A DNA stretch of 64,000 bases from Lepidostoma basale (GCA_022606425.2 JAHDVF020000675.1:372001-436000); one strand, 5' to 3'; counted from the stretch's first letter, positions 31,150 to 42,189 are shown. A program made the numbers and translations. The notes: generated by a model from the letters alone, not told the origin.

Positions 31150-31265
31150 AAAACCATTACGTATGTAGAAATAATTGACTGTCACACTTTTGTTTCCTGA
31201 CATACTTCTCTCGCTTCCTCAACATTCATATATAGTGTCATGCAAGTACGTCGATTTCTCCGCAC
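31150..31265 (-). mobile_element. LINE A fragment
   Basis: 'aaccattacgtatgtagaaa', 'tcctgacatacttctctcgc' and 'gtacgtcgatttctccgcac' give the LINE A 3' order on the minus strand with an internal deletion. Confidence 0.75.
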
Positions 31266-31269
31266 ATCA

Positions 31270-31850
31270 GCAGTATGTGTGTACCTACCTAGCTATAATA
31301 TTTAAATAATGTGTCAATACCCTTCACAACTTCAAAACATTATAAACTCGAAGGTAAGATTCCGCATGTAATAAAATAAAAATTCAAAAGCAATTTTATC
31401 AGCGGGAATACGTAAAAGAACACACATGATCGTGCATTATTTATGCGGTACGCGAAGATAAAATTATAATACGAACGTGTAGTTTGGTTATCAGAGTTTC
31501 CCCGTTAAATAAATGACAACAAAAAAGTTTTCACATAACAAGCATCCCGCCGTATCGCATAAAGACACGGCAATATTTCCTCCCGATACATGCCACGAAT
31601 TTGCTTCCAAACTTTTATAGCTTCGCAATAAAAATATTGTCCCGAACGTGAATATTATTTTATGGCGCTCCTCGCCCGGCCTGCGGTCCCGAGTGGATGA
31701 TGGGGTCGAAATGTGCAGTGCTAAGGAACCAATACTCATAATAAATATACGAGTATACAAATATGCTTAACTTAATCATGGGTGGTTGATTATTATAAAC
31801 GAAAGGTCAATACATTTCCTGCATTTCTATTTATATTTTTTTACTTTGTG
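31270..31850. other. Probably unique interval
   Basis: No match to other parts of the window. An 89-codon minus frame (31760-31491) is unrecognised. Confidence 0.35.
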
Positions 31851-31857
31851 TTGAGGT

Positions 31858-32283
31858 CTTCTTCTTCTTCTGTTTGTCCTGTCACACCTCCGTGGTGCAT
31901 AGGGCCTCAAGGAATCTTCTCCACCCGACTCTATCGCATGCCTGATGCTTAACATCATCCCAAGTGAGGCCTGCTGCCTTAACCTCGTCCTGCAGGGTTC
32001 TTCTCCAGGTGGCTCTAGGTCTGCCTCGCTTTCTCTTTCCCCCATAGGGGACCAGTCTAGTGCGCCCTGAGCGATGCAGGCTGGGTTCCGTCTCAGAGTG
32101 TGACCGATCCACTGCCATTTGCGTCTAGCGACTTGTTCTCTAATTGGCTTTTCGCCTGCCATGGTCCAGAGAACGGCATTTGACACTGTTTGGGGCCAAT
32201 AGATTTTGAATATTGAGCGAAGGCACCTATTTATAAACACCTGGAGTTTACCAATAACGTCCGCGGTAGATTTCCAAGTCTCA
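31858..32283 (-). mobile_element. LINE C 3' end, best-preserved copy
   Basis: Minus strand: CETWKSTADVIGKLQVFINR, LRSIFKIYWPQTVSNAVLW, REQVARRKWQWIGHTLRR, ALDWSPMG, then with one frameshift GRPRATWRRTLQDEVKAAG, LTWDDVKHQACDRVGWRRFL and EALCTTEV-stop. It ends in a (GAA)4 tail (TTC at 31859-31870). The R-x-RWxGH and TWRRT-x-x-E landmarks are those of RTE-like elements (inference). Confidence 0.85.
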
Positions 32284-32492
32284 CATTGTGTCGAGGTAGA
32301 CCGAGGAAAACATGGCATGACCAAATTAATCAAATTTTAAAGGTTAGTAATCTATTAAGTCGGAAGAATCGACGTGCGTGTATGACTTGTTGTATAAATG
32401 TGGAGGAAGATAGAGAGGGTTCGGCTAGAGAAGTGTGGCGGTCCATTCTATCTGCCTATTCCTGTGGTGAAACGGCGTGATGGTGTGTTGTT
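32284..32492 (+). mobile_element. LINE A 3' end, head-to-head with LINE C
   Basis: GRPRKTWHDQINQILKV, CCINVEEDREG and SILSAYSCGETA codons, then GGCGTGATGGTG. A TTA/ATT microsatellite (32499-32522) follows and leads into the SINE. Confidence 0.85.
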
Positions 32493-32521
32493 TTTGTTGT
32501 TATTATTATTATTATTATTAT

Positions 32522-32760
32522 TTTGTTGAATCGCTCTTTACATCATGACAGCATGAGCCAAATTGATGTAAAGGGTATTATAGCTATCATAGTGATTCTC
32601 GTGACATGTGGTAGGTAGCTAATCTATCGCCATTTTATTGTCAAATGAATTCTACACCAGATCAAAGACAGTATAACAATCACACTGCTCTCGCCAGGAA
32701 TCGAACCCGGAACTTTCGGGGTGGTAGTTAATGCACTTACACACTACTCGGCCATATAGT
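32522..32760 (-). mobile_element. tRNA-derived SINE, subfamily B tail
   Basis: The antisense 3' module 'gaatcgctctttacatcatg' to 'gatgtaaagggtattatagc' matches 5140-5205. The body and B box (complement of 'ggaatcgaaccc') follow. The head ends 'ttacacactactcggcca'. Confidence 0.85.
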
Positions 32761-32834
32761 AAATAGTAGAAAACTTTGAATTTTGACCACACTTCATTGA
32801 TGATCATTGACAAATTCATGATGATTTGATATTT

Positions 32835-32965
32835 GACATTTGATTATGTCTTAACAAGGAGAAACATATCATTCCCATAAAATATAATAGAACTTAAAAA
32901 AAAACAGATGGTTTCATTCGTATTAATTATTTAATATGTAGTTTTACATAATTGTTAAAAAATAA
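32835..32965. repeat. F3 repeat half
   Basis: 'gtcttaacaaggagaaacat', 'atcattcccataaaatataa' and 'tttcattcgtattaattatt' match one arm of the F3 family. Confidence 0.6.
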
Positions 32966-32998
32966 AAATGTTTTAAAAAATACGTAAAATATATTTAT

Positions 32999-33128
32999 TT
33001 TAATTCCACTAGCTTTTATCCTTCGACTGGTTTCGGCAGCTCGTCGCCATCTTCTGGTGATAATCAGATCAGAAGATGCCAGCGAGTTGCCGAAACTGCT
33101 CGAAGCCATAAAACTAAGTGAAATTAAA
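32999..33128. mobile_element. H1 inverted dimer (two hammerhead-like cores)
   Basis: Outer arms 'taattccactagcttttatc' and 'ccataaaactaagtgaaatt' are inverted. Inside, the minus-strand core 33055-33024 (CAGAAGAT ... GAAACCAGTC) and the plus-strand core 33070-33101 (CAGAAGAT ... GAAACTGCTC) face away from each other. Both carry A in place of the invariant U4. Confidence 0.6.
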
Positions 33129-33309
33129 CCGAAAAAATTCTAAAAACAAGATTTTTATTTTTGAGTAGTCTTATTCTATATTTAAAAGTTTTTTTATTAC
33201 GGATATCGTTAAAGTTCTAAACTATAAAACAAAGTATTTTGAAAATAACCTGTGATGTATCGCTTATACAGATGTAGTGTATTTTTAAGTATTATAATTG
33301 ATAATTGTA

Positions 33310-34178
33310 AACGAAACGATGGGCGAGTGGAGAGGGATACTGAAGAAGGGTTGGGGCAGGCAACAAAGTAAATGGGGAACTTAAAGTTGTCATCGCAAAC
33401 AAAAACTTATCCAAAAAAGCTAGAATGGTAGTGCACAATGGAGTTTTTCTACCGACCCTAATGTATGGAAGCCAAGCATGGAACTGGCAAAAGAAGGATG
33501 AAAGTAGAATAACTGCAGTAGAAATGAAGTCTATTATACGAATGTGTGATACCCTGTGTATGATAGAGTGTCGAATGAAAATATAAGAAGTGAATGCGGT
33601 GCGAATGATGGTGTGATAAACAAAATAAAGAAAGGATCATTAAGCTGGCTTGGACGTATCGCCTCTTTGCGAAAATAACGTGTTATCACGAAAATTTTTA
33701 AAATTGAAAGAAAGATACCCGTCTGAAAGAGACAACGTGACAACACAATATACCACTGTTGTGTTGTCTCTTTCTCTCATAAATTCTATGTTTATCACTT
33801 TAAAAATACCATGTTTTTGTAAAAAAATATAGTTGAACACGGCGGATTTGATTTTCGAAATGTCACGTTATTCTCTCAAAGAAGCGATATGGAAAGAATG
33901 AATGAAGAAAGGATGGTAACACAATTAAATGTCAAAGATGTAAATGGAAACAGAAATAGAGGAAGATCGAAAAAAACGTGGCACGATAAAATAAATTAAA
34001 TATTGAATGTCGGCCACGTGAGGAGTCAGAGAAATTAATGCGCGCGCATGACACGATTTATGAATGTTGAGGAATCGAGAGAAATATGTTAGGAAAGAAA
34101 AGTGTAGCAGTCCATTTATTCTGCCTACCCCTTCGGGGAGACGGCGTGATGGTTAGTTAATTAGTTAGTTATATGTAT
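33310..34178 (+). mobile_element. LINE A copy interrupted by a MITE
   Basis: 33310-33658 runs from 'cgatgggcgagtggagaggg' through KVVIANKNLSKKA, MYGSQAWNWQKKDESRI and MKSIIRMC to 'taagctggcttggacgta'. 33888-34178 continues at ERMNEERMV, KTWHDK, NVGHVRSQR and a (TTAG)n tail. It spans ~640 bp of LINE with frameshifts. Confidence 0.9.
33659..33887. mobile_element. 229-bp MITE with TA target duplication
   Basis: The ends TCGCCTCTTTGCGAAAATAA and (reverse complement of the right end) TCGCTTCTTTGAGAGAATAA match over ~27 bp with a few mismatches, then both read CGTG. The host LINE sequence 'ggacgtatggaaag' is recovered when one TA is removed. Inside, a second inverted repeat, 'gaaagagacaacgtgacaac' against 'gttgtgttgtctctttc', surrounds 33755. 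Non-coding; the superfamily is likely Tc1/mariner-like (inference from TA). Confidence 0.9.
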
Positions 34179-34189
34179 ATGACTAAACG

Positions 34190-34740
34190 GACGATAAAGC
34201 ATTCTAGAAGGCCGAGGTTCGCAAAAAGGTTTCGTAGATTGAGAATAAATTATTAATATTATATATTTTTAATGTTGAAAAATCGATAAAAAATCTTCAA
34301 TATTTGAACTTGGCCTGATCCGGGTAATATTTATATATTATAAAAAGGGACCAACCCACAGCACACGGCTTCCGGACATAATTTATGGCCATGAAACGAG
34401 TATCCGAACAAATAAAAGGTAACGCACACAAAGATCCAGCTATGATTTATAGCTTAATGTTGCCTTAGCTGGCTACATTAGCATAACTTCCGTTCGGTTA
34501 AGCCAGGACCACGTGGCAACTCGCCGTCTCGTCTGAAAAGATGCCCCGGCTTAGCAGGCTGGCTAATCAGAACACTGCCGGCTAGTGGCGTTGGGTGGAA
34601 TACGAGTATATCCGGAAAATATTCTCCATAATAACACGTATTAACATATTCGTAAGAAAACGTCTCTTTGAAATAACGGGTAAACCCTAGAGTGAAAGAG
34701 CTATACCATACGTTTATATGGAGTTGTGAAAATGTACTGA
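34190..34740. other. Probably unique interval
   Basis: 34370-34600 is moderately GC-rich and matches nothing else here. No ORF of note. Confidence 0.35.
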
Positions 34741-34744
34741 GTTA

Positions 34745-34967
34745 GACTACTCGTGAAAACGTGGCACGATTAAATAAATCAAATCTGTGTATGTTGGAGT
34801 GTTGAATGAAAATATAAAAAGTGAATGCGGTGCGAATGACGGTGTTATGAACAAAATAAAGAAAGGATCATTAAGATGGTTTGGACATAAGGAAAGAATG
34901 AATGAAGAAACTATGGTAAAAAAATTATATGTTAACGATGTAAATGGAACCAGAAATAGTGGTAAAA
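34745..34967 (+). mobile_element. LINE A fragment with internal order change
   Basis: It opens with 'cgtggcacgattaaataaat' (normally downstream) directly followed by VYVGVLNENIKSECGAND (normally upstream), then KKGSLRWFGHKERM and VYVND-type codons. The segment order is shuffled, consistent with a repair or template-switch event. Confidence 0.75.
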
Positions 34968-35002
34968 AAACTGTCAATAATGATATTGCTAAAAGTAGTC
35001 TA

Positions 35003-35466
35003 ACTGACTAACTAAGCATCACGCCGTCTCTCCGAAGGGGTAGGCAGAAAAAATGGACTGCTACACTTTTCTTTCCTGACATATTTCTCTCGCTTCCTCA
35101 ACATTCATACATCGTATCATGCACGCGCGTCGATTTCTCTGACTCCTCACATGGCCGACATTCAATATTTGATTTATTTGATCGTGCCACGTTTTCCTCG
35201 GTCTTCCTCTATTTCTGGTTCCATTTACATCATTAACATATAATTTTTTTTACCATTCTTTCTTCATTAATATTTTCCTATGTCCAAACCATCTTAATGA
35301 TCCTTTCATTATTTTGTTCATAACACCATCATTCGCACCGCATTCACTTCTTATATTTTCATTCGACACTCTATGATACACACAGTATCCACACATTTGT
35401 CTAAGAGATCTTATTTCTACTGCATTTATTCTACTTTCATCCTTTTTTTGCCAGTTCCATGCTTGA
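35003..35466 (-). mobile_element. LINE A 3' end, inverted relative to the preceding copy
   Basis: Inverted tail 'ctaactaagcatcacgccgt', full C-terminal codon order up to AWNWQKKDESRINAVEIRSL and RQMCGYCVYHRVSNENIRSE. A small gap in the GH region breaks the frame. It ends at the F3 repeat. Confidence 0.85.
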
Positions 35467-35467
35467 T

Positions 35468-35545
35468 AATGCAAAACATGTCATTCCCATAAATGAAAAG
35501 AAAATTTCTAGAAAATAGACGTTTTCATTCATGTTAATTACAAAA
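35468..35545. repeat. F3 repeat arm
   Basis: 'gcaaaacatgtcattcccat', 'aaatttctagaaaatagacg' and 'ttttcattcatgttaattac' match the F3 arm. Confidence 0.6.
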
Positions 35546-35789
35546 AAAGTTTAGTTAGATTAAAAGAGCTTTTAGTCTTTTGAGTGTCGTTGGATAGTAT
35601 ACCTTTATCAAATTGGCAATGGGCAGGATACGTAGAGTGGACACCCAGATTAATCAAATGGATATCATGAACAAACAATGTAGGTAATTTCAACAGCCTT
35701 TTATAATTGTCTGGTGATTTACTTGGGAATTAATAAATTTAATATTCATACGTCAAAACATGTCACTTTATATTTTATATCACTTCAAT

Positions 35790-36130
35790 AATACAAGCGA
35801 GAGTAGAACACAAAAGAATTGGAGGGTAGGCGCAAATAATAAAATAAATGGAGCTTTAAAAGCTATTATTAGAAACAAGAATTTATCAAAGAAAGTATAA
35901 TATTATAGAAAGTATGTACATAGTTGACTGTGGAGTTCCGGTTTTAACCTCGAAGGCATTAAAGTGAAGTACTGACAGCATAAGAATGAGAGCAGAATAA
36001 ATGCGTAAGAGATGAGATCACTTAGATGAATGTGGTTAAAACGTTACTTGAAAAAATAACGAATAGGAACGAATTCAGAGCGGAAGAAAGTATTATATTA
36101 TGAAGAAAAAAAATACGAATGGCTCTCAAT
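35790..36130 (+). mobile_element. LINE A-related fragment, old
   Basis: 'gaattggagggtaggcgcaa' then KINGALKAIIRNKNLSK-like codons, 'gaatgagagcagaataaatg' (the ESRINA codons) and 'agagcggaagaaagtattat'. The order is LINE A but divergence is high. Confidence 0.6.
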
Positions 36131-36279
36131 GTTGGTTTGTACATAAATAAATAAATTATTCAAATTGACATAGGAATTAATATGGTACACATAAAGGTCT
36201 GAAAACTAACGAAATTTTAATTTTAACAGTTAATAAATCATAACCCCCCTATCTGGGCTCGAACCTCAATTCCAAGAAT

Positions 36280-36540
36280 AATTATTCAAAGCAGAAGAAT
36301 TAAATATTCGTCTCATAGCAGCAAACAGAACGGTTCATGCGTGTAAAAAGCTTCTGGAGTCTAAGTTACTCAGCAGGAATACCAAACTTTAAATATTTAA
36401 GACTATTATAAGACCGGTAGTCAGCTAGGGCTGTGAGACACCAGGTCTAACGCAGTGAGAGGAAGGCAGGCTTCTAGTTTTTGTGAGGAAAATTCTGAGA
36501 AAAAATTTTGGACCCACACTGGAGGATGGGACTTGTTCAG
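36280..36540 (+). mobile_element. LINE M remnant
   Basis: Codons AEELNIRLIAANRTVHACKK, LLESKLLSRNTKL, then a stop, FKTIIRPVVS, GCETPGLTQ, RLLVFVRKILRKNFGPTLED. This is the 'y.tiirPvvtYGcE.W.l...rv.errvLrkifGp' landmark of non-LTR element ORFs. Confidence 0.65.
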
Positions 36541-36879
36541 GATACATAAATAAATATTTACTTGTTTTTAATCATTAACTATTGTTCAAAATACAAATTT
36601 AATTTTAAATGTTCTAATCTATTCTTGTCTTTAAAGGTAGAGTATTTTAAAAGTTTTGACATGGTCATAATATTAAACAATTTATTATTTTCACAGTATA
36701 TTAACCAGAGAAACTAGTCCATTAAATAAAAGGTTCAATTATTTATCATTCTTGGAAGCATCACTTCGATGGAAGGGGTCGTACCGGGAACAAAAAATAT
36801 AGCGATTTAAAGTCATCCCTGCCAATATAATCATATCGACTAACGTGAAGATGAACGAACATTTTGTTTTTTTAGTGCC

Positions 36880-37025
36880 GCATCATATATTTGGAAGAGA
36901 GGTTTGGAGCCTGGCAAAAAATAAACACCGTATAAAAGAGATCACTTCGAATAATGTCACTAAGATGGTGCGGACACATGGAACGAATAGACGGTAAACT
37001 ATCCGTATATGGAAAAATAAGTTGA
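36880..37025 (+). mobile_element. LINE A-like fragment
   Basis: 'gcctggcaaaaaataaacac' and 'atgtcactaagatggtgcgg' then 'acacatggaacgaatagacg' encode SLRWCGHMERIDGK. Short and broken. Confidence 0.55.
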
Positions 37026-37310
37026 GGAAGCTAAAAAAAATGCATTAAATTTATTTATTTTTTATTCATTTTTTTTTTTAATTATAAACATCACAGTATA
37101 TAACCAAATCGCTTATTGTTATTATACTGTATAATACAAAAAAAAAAATTTAAACACAAGATACAATTGTGAAATTTAAAAAATACAAAAATCCAATATA
37201 AACAATATACATAAACACAAAAAAAAACACAAGATAATTTAAAAAATAATAACAATTAAGTCAAAAGAAACAATAAGAAAAACAAGAGAAGCGACTGTCA
37301 ATTTTATACA

Positions 37311-37625
37311 TTATATAAGAGATAGATGTTTTCTGAGGGTAGCCTCACTATCGTGGAAGATGTCCACATCCGAAGAGATGCGGTTTAGAAGGATTATTGC
37401 CTTGCCCACAGGCAGTAACTTAGGTGGATTGATTCTACACAGTGGCAGGTGAAATAATCTATGATGCCTTTGTCTCAGATAATTGACAGGGACAAACAAA
37501 GTCGAGTCATTCAAAGTCGAGTTATGTATTCGACCACGAATCAGTTGCAAAAAATGAACACCTAAATGTCGTCTAATTTCCAATGATTGGTAGTCCAGCA
37601 TACCCAGCAAGAAATCAGTTGGGTA
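37311..37625 (-). mobile_element. LINE B ORF end
   Basis: A 99-codon minus frame: LGMLDYQSLEIRRHLGVHFL, LIRGRIHN, FVPVNYLRQRHHRLFHLPLC, ILLNRISSDVDIFHDSEATL. CR1-like C-terminus. It is linked to a LINE A 3' piece at 37690; the same pair recurs inverted at 46680. Confidence 0.8.
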
Positions 37626-37689
37626 CAGCCAGTGGTAAAAACCGTTTTCTTTGAGGTACCTTATCTTGTTGTTACTACTCTATTTGAGG

Positions 37690-37852
37690 TCATCTTATCA
37701 ATAAATAACTTATGACGACCGTGTTCGAAGTCAGAAAAATAGACATCTGTGTGGATCATGATGGATGAATATAGGGAATGGTACGTCATGGTGGAACAGT
37801 TTGGTCGTCCATCCTCTCAGCCTACACTTCCAGAGAAACGGAGTGAAGATTA
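37690..37852 (+). mobile_element. LINE A 3' piece, diverged
   Basis: 'aacttatgacgaccgtgttc', 'gtacgtcatggtggaacagt', 'ccatcctctcagcctacact' and 'tccagagaaacggagtgaag' follow LINE A 3' order. It nearly matches 46845-46672 in inverse. Confidence 0.75.
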
Positions 37853-37869
37853 CTCAGTTACTTATTATT

Positions 37870-38440
37870 ATGTTTAATTAAACTTTTTTTGGTACAGCAA
37901 TTGAAAACAAAAAATAGCTCTTTTAATTCCATAAATGAGTACAAATAACACTTTCGCAGTATATCGTATTATACTTTTGCAATCTATCTGTTTGAAAATC
38001 TACTTTTTTTTTGTTAAGATAAAATTTCGATTTTTCTACCTCAATTTGTAAATGACATGTGTTCCTTGGGTATACACAATGTAGACCTGTGATATTCCAG
38101 TTTTTGCCAACTTTCACGTTTGTGGCGTTGTCTGCAAAGTTATCTAATAAGACCCCGCTGTGATCGTGATGGAACAGAAGGTGTGATTGTCCAAAGGCTA
38201 CGTAGTTTGCGAGAGGCGATAAGACAAATTCGATAAAAGTTATCTGATACTGTGGCTTCGGTAATTTTTAAACTTTCGGTTTATTCACAAAGTTTTATAT
38301 AATCCAGACGTTTTACAGTTCAAAAGTAACATTTTTTTTACCAGGATTTCAAAACAATCTATATATATAATATATATCTATATACATATAAAAAAATGTT
38401 TTGTAACCACTCTCTTGACTTCATTTTTGTAAATGCAATA
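37870..38440. other. Unassigned AT-rich interval
   Basis: No assignment; 38360-38395 is TA-rich simple sequence. Confidence 0.4.
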
Positions 38441-38795
38441 TTCATGTTATCCAACGATATATGATAGAACGACGAAATAAGTAAGAAATGTAAGGCAAAT
38501 GATTGCATCAAAAGTAAAATTAAAAAAGGATCCCTGAGATTGTTTGGACTTATGAAACGAATGGACGAGGGAATAATGGTTAAAATGTTATGCACAAGCT
38601 GGGTGAGTGAAAAAAGAAACCGTGGAAGACCATGGAATGCAGGTGGCCCTAGTAGAAAAAAATTACGAGCGTGCATGATGTATGAGTTTAGAAGAATCTC
38701 GAGAGGTATGTCAGGACAGAGCAATATGGCAGTCCATCCTCTCTTCCTACCCTTCCAGAAAAATGGCGTGATTGCTAGTTAGTTAGTTAGTTATG
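38440..38795 (+). mobile_element. LINE A 3' end
   Basis: YDRTTK, IKKGSLRLFGLMKRMDEGIM-type codons, EKRNRGRPWNAG, ACMMYEFRRISRGMSGQS and a GGCGTGATTGCTAG(TTAG)n tail. Diverged subfamily close to the copies at 42190 and 57790. Confidence 0.8.
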
Positions 38796-38864
38796 TCATA
38801 CATCGAAAATAAAAATAATAAAATTTACACATAATCTAATACCTTCTAGAATAACAAAGAATCT

Positions 38865-39185
38865 AACTAACTAACTAACCATCACGCCGTTTCTCCGAAA
38901 GGGTAGACAGAAAGAATGGACTGCAACACTTTAATCGATGCTGCACTCCATTCTTCTCTTTTCGCCAACGCGAGAGACGCGGTGTGATGGGTTGCGAACC
39001 TCATCGCCACCAATAGGCATCTCCCGCGCACACTTCAATCATTCAACGTCTACATAATAAATCTAAAACAAATTATACAAAATACAATGATATAAAATAA
39101 AATAACACATAAAAATAATTTAACACATAATGTTCTTTTAGATGGTGCACTTGTCGTTAGCTGGACGATCCGGATGTTTGTATTT
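38865..39185 (-). mobile_element. Composite SINE with LINE A-type tail
   Basis: Inverted (CTAA)n tail, 'ccatcacgccgtttctccga', the GC-rich block (gcgaacctcatcgccaccaa) and the AT-rich leader up to 'gctggacgatccggatgttt', which matches the 5' end of copy 10975. Confidence 0.8.
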
Positions 39186-39189
39186 ATTT

Positions 39190-40320
39190 AATTTTTTATT
39201 CCACTGTTTTCATTTTAATTAGGTACTTAAAACAATTTTTTTTACAATAATACAACAAAGAATCTACTGGCTTGGAAATAGGATCATGTGAATGATCCTA
39301 GACTTAGAAATGGTATTGCAGCGGGAACTTAAAGAAAAGTATCGATAATATATCATTAAATGTATGGAACAAAAGATAAAAATATATATATTTATGATTG
39401 CCCGAAATCGTCAGATTACTAGAATATAACAAGTTTTGCATGGCATTATACTTTATATGAAATGTTGATAGTTTTCTAAATATACTTCACAAGTGACTTT
39501 GTTTTCTATGGCAAACTGATCAGCGATGCTAATGAAACTAGCCAAATTAATTTCAAACTTGTAAAGAAATAGACAATATCATTAAAATTTCACTATTATA
39601 TATTAAGATTTCCACTACGAAATTTCAGCAAAAACATTGATTTACCCTTAACCATGTAGTTTATTTTATTTAAAATCAAATAATCGTGTTAGTTTTATTA
39701 TTCCAAAATATATTTAACTCTACACAATATAAAAATGTCTCCACCGTCTGTATGATATTGTAAGAAAATACACGTATGAAAAGCATGAAACTCCGATCAG
39801 GCCTTTGAAAATATGTTACCATAAATCTGGCGGTAAAGTAGTAAGCTTGACAAGTTCCGCGGGGGTTAAAGGTAGATCGTAGCTTAGGAAAAGTATTGTG
39901 AGCCGTTGCAGGTTCGACTCCATATTGTTTACAGCGCCGTTATAGCTTTTCTTTATTAAACCAATATCTCAGCAACAGAAGCCGGGACATGGCATATTTG
40001 CAAGCCTTCTACGTACGGTTTATTGGCAATATAAGGCGACGTGACATCGTACCGAGCGATGGTAATCACGAGCATAGGAGTGAGGAGCGACGGCCACGGG
40101 GGTACCTTTTTCCAGCAGATCGGGTCATCTTCTTAATATTTAGGAACTCGTAAATGAGGTATCGTTACATCCAGCTCACACAATAATTATTTTTTTGCTG
40201 ATTAAACAGATTGTGAAATTTGTGAAAAAAAGAACCTTGTAATAAGAAAAAAATTGGTTTAAAAAAATCTTTTATTTACGTTTCTTCTTCTTCTTCAACA
40301 ATTTGTAGACTTTTGAAAAT
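39190..40320. other. Unassigned interval of 1.1 kb
   Basis: No coding, RNA or repeat support. Confidence 0.4.
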
Positions 40321-40339
40321 TCTGTTATTGCAAGATTAT

Positions 40340-40850
40340 CGCCCTTACTTACTTACTTCCTGGCCATACAACTCTTGAAGAGTTTTAGCCTCCTTAATGA
40401 TTTTTCGCCAAGCTCCTCGATCCTGCGCCTTTTGCTCCCCGCAGTCCGATTCGTCCAACCTAGCCAGATCAGCCAGAACATAGTCCACTAGGCGCTGTTT
40501 AGGACTTTCTAGAGGTCTTAATCCAGTCGGTCTATACGCGTACAGGGTCTTGATTGCTCTGGTCTCTTCGGCTCGGCATACGTGCCCAATCCATGCTAGG
40601 CGACCGGCTCTCACGGTGCTCGTTATAAGGGGCTGCTAGGTCATCGTATGGATCTCTTGGTTGGTCCTAAGCCTCCAAGTTCCCGCTGCAATACCGGGTC
40701 TGGGCCCCAGGATCATTCTAAGTATTCTATTTTCAAACCATTAGATTCTTTGTTTTTTTTTAAGAGTCATTGTCCACGACTCAGAACCATATGTAACCAC
40801 TGGCTTGATGATACTTGGTGTTTCTGGATAGATGGAATCGTTCTGTGATG
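40340..40850 (-). mobile_element. LINE H 3' end
   Basis: Minus strand: KPVVTYGSESWTMTLKKKQR at the right, then RAGRLAWIGHVCRAEETR, IKTLYAYRPTGLRPLESPKQ, LVDYVLADLARLDESDCGEQ and AQDRGAWRKIIKEAKTLQ to a stop at 40345. This order is that of a LINE C-terminus (GHv...W...v.DR..W...v..a..l). One frameshift near 40690. Confidence 0.75.
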
Positions 40851-40854
40851 CTAA

Positions 40855-41005
40855 AATTCTGCTATCACTCCATCGTTTTGAGAGTTTTCTCGGTGCATGC
40901 CGTCCATCTGGTATTCCATGTATAGCCATGTATGGAATTCTTGTGGGATTTATTCTCTTGACATATTTTACCCGTACTAACGACATTGTCGCCCCTCGTG
41001 TTGTT
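40855..41005 (-). mobile_element. LINE E-like fragment
   Basis: Codons YMAIHGIPDGRHAPRKLSKR and WSDS resemble FIVLHGQPQGRRPPGRPPKR and WIDS of LINE E (60490-60590). It is joined directly to LINE H and LINE B. Confidence 0.55.
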
Positions 41006-41009
41006 GATA

Positions 41010-41362
41010 GTAGATGTTTTTGTCCCCGATAGATATCTCCGAAAGCGACAGCATAAATTGTTTTACCTACCGGCCGCCAGAACCAATCTGCCCCTGGTGA
41101 CACCGGTGGAAAGAGCAATTAGCCTGCTGAACGCGGTCTCCTCGGAGATCAACGTCTTTCATATTAGTGAAAGTACGTTCAGAAGGCAAATACTCCTAAT
41201 TCTGGAGAAGATCCTGTCTTCCTAATGTTAAACCATCTCTCATACGTTTCTGGTAGTATACTATACACAATATATTATTTTACCTGTTCTCAATAGATGC
41301 CTTAAAAATTAATTTTGTAATGTCTGTTAATGAAATAAACTGATTTGATTTGATTTGATTTG
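41010..41362 (+). mobile_element. LINE B 3' end, best-preserved
   Basis: PDRYLRKRQHKLFYLPAART, NLPLVTPVERAISLLNAVSS and EINVFHISESTFRRQILLIL to the stop at 41223. The 3' UTR 'tgttctcaatagatgcctta' and tail TGATTTGATTTGATTTGA follow. Confidence 0.85.
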
Positions 41363-41394
41363 AAGCCTGGACACGACCCGATTCCTTCTTCATA

Positions 41395-41765
41395 ATAATT
41401 AGCTAAGATTTAATTGTATCTCAATAGAGACGAAGATGCGAATTGGAAACTGAATATGGTTGATCAAGGTGTTTACAGGACTTATGACCTGTCATTGGTT
41501 GGGTTAAGCGCACGCTTTATGTAATTACAACATTCCCCATTCCACCTTTCTCTTTATGACCATGTAAGACAAATTTTTGGAAATTGTATATACTCGTATG
41601 TTACAAATCTATGCCTAATTTCACATGTCAGTTTCAATGTGCCATCTATGAAGATTTTGATTACATATGTTAATTTTTTTAAGATTACTCTATATAATCC
41701 ACATACTAACGCCATCTATCTGCTCATATTGAAGATCGTAAAATAATTTCTTATACCATTTAAAT
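41395..41765 (+). repeat. R1 dispersed repeat
   Basis: 'attgtatctcaatagagacg', 'gtgtttacaggacttatgac', 'ctgtcattggttgggttaag', 'acaacattccccattccacc' and 'gacaaatttttggaaattgt' are shared in order with 53755. It has no assignable ORF and no recognised termini. Confidence 0.75.
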
Positions 41766-41769
41766 CCTT

Positions 41770-42185
41770 GCTCGAAATCTTTTGAGGTTGAACTCATACA
41801 TTGGTGGCGCCGTGTTAATGAAGTGTACAGAGTCCGCACATTATACTGTGCACACACGGGCAATAATAGTCCTAGCTAATCCAAGCGAGGCTGTCAAAGC
41901 CCGCTCGCCACTGTAAAGTATGGATCGGCTGCCGCTGCACGAGCCAGGTTGCCGGATACAAATTGCCCTTGTTGGGATCAAATTTTATTGGCGCTCCGGA
42001 GACAAAGGCAAAGTGTTCACGTGACGTACAGTACGGGGCGCATGTTTACTATGTGCCGAGGGATGTTTTGGTATTCAAATAAATGTCTCTCGTGTATTAA
42101 AGTTCCAATAGAAGCTTCTATTTCTAGTTTTATTTAATAATAATGAATAATACTGAACGCTTAAATTAATGTTAAAAATGAAGTA
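41770..42185. other. Unassigned, moderately GC-rich
   Basis: 41800-42060 is unlike the AT-rich flanks and has no other copy in the window. I recognise no exon. Confidence 0.35.
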
Positions 42186-42189
42186 TTTT

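Noticed and set aside
31491..31760. 89-codon minus frame as a gene
   Set aside because: No domain or homologous copy; length is within chance expectation.
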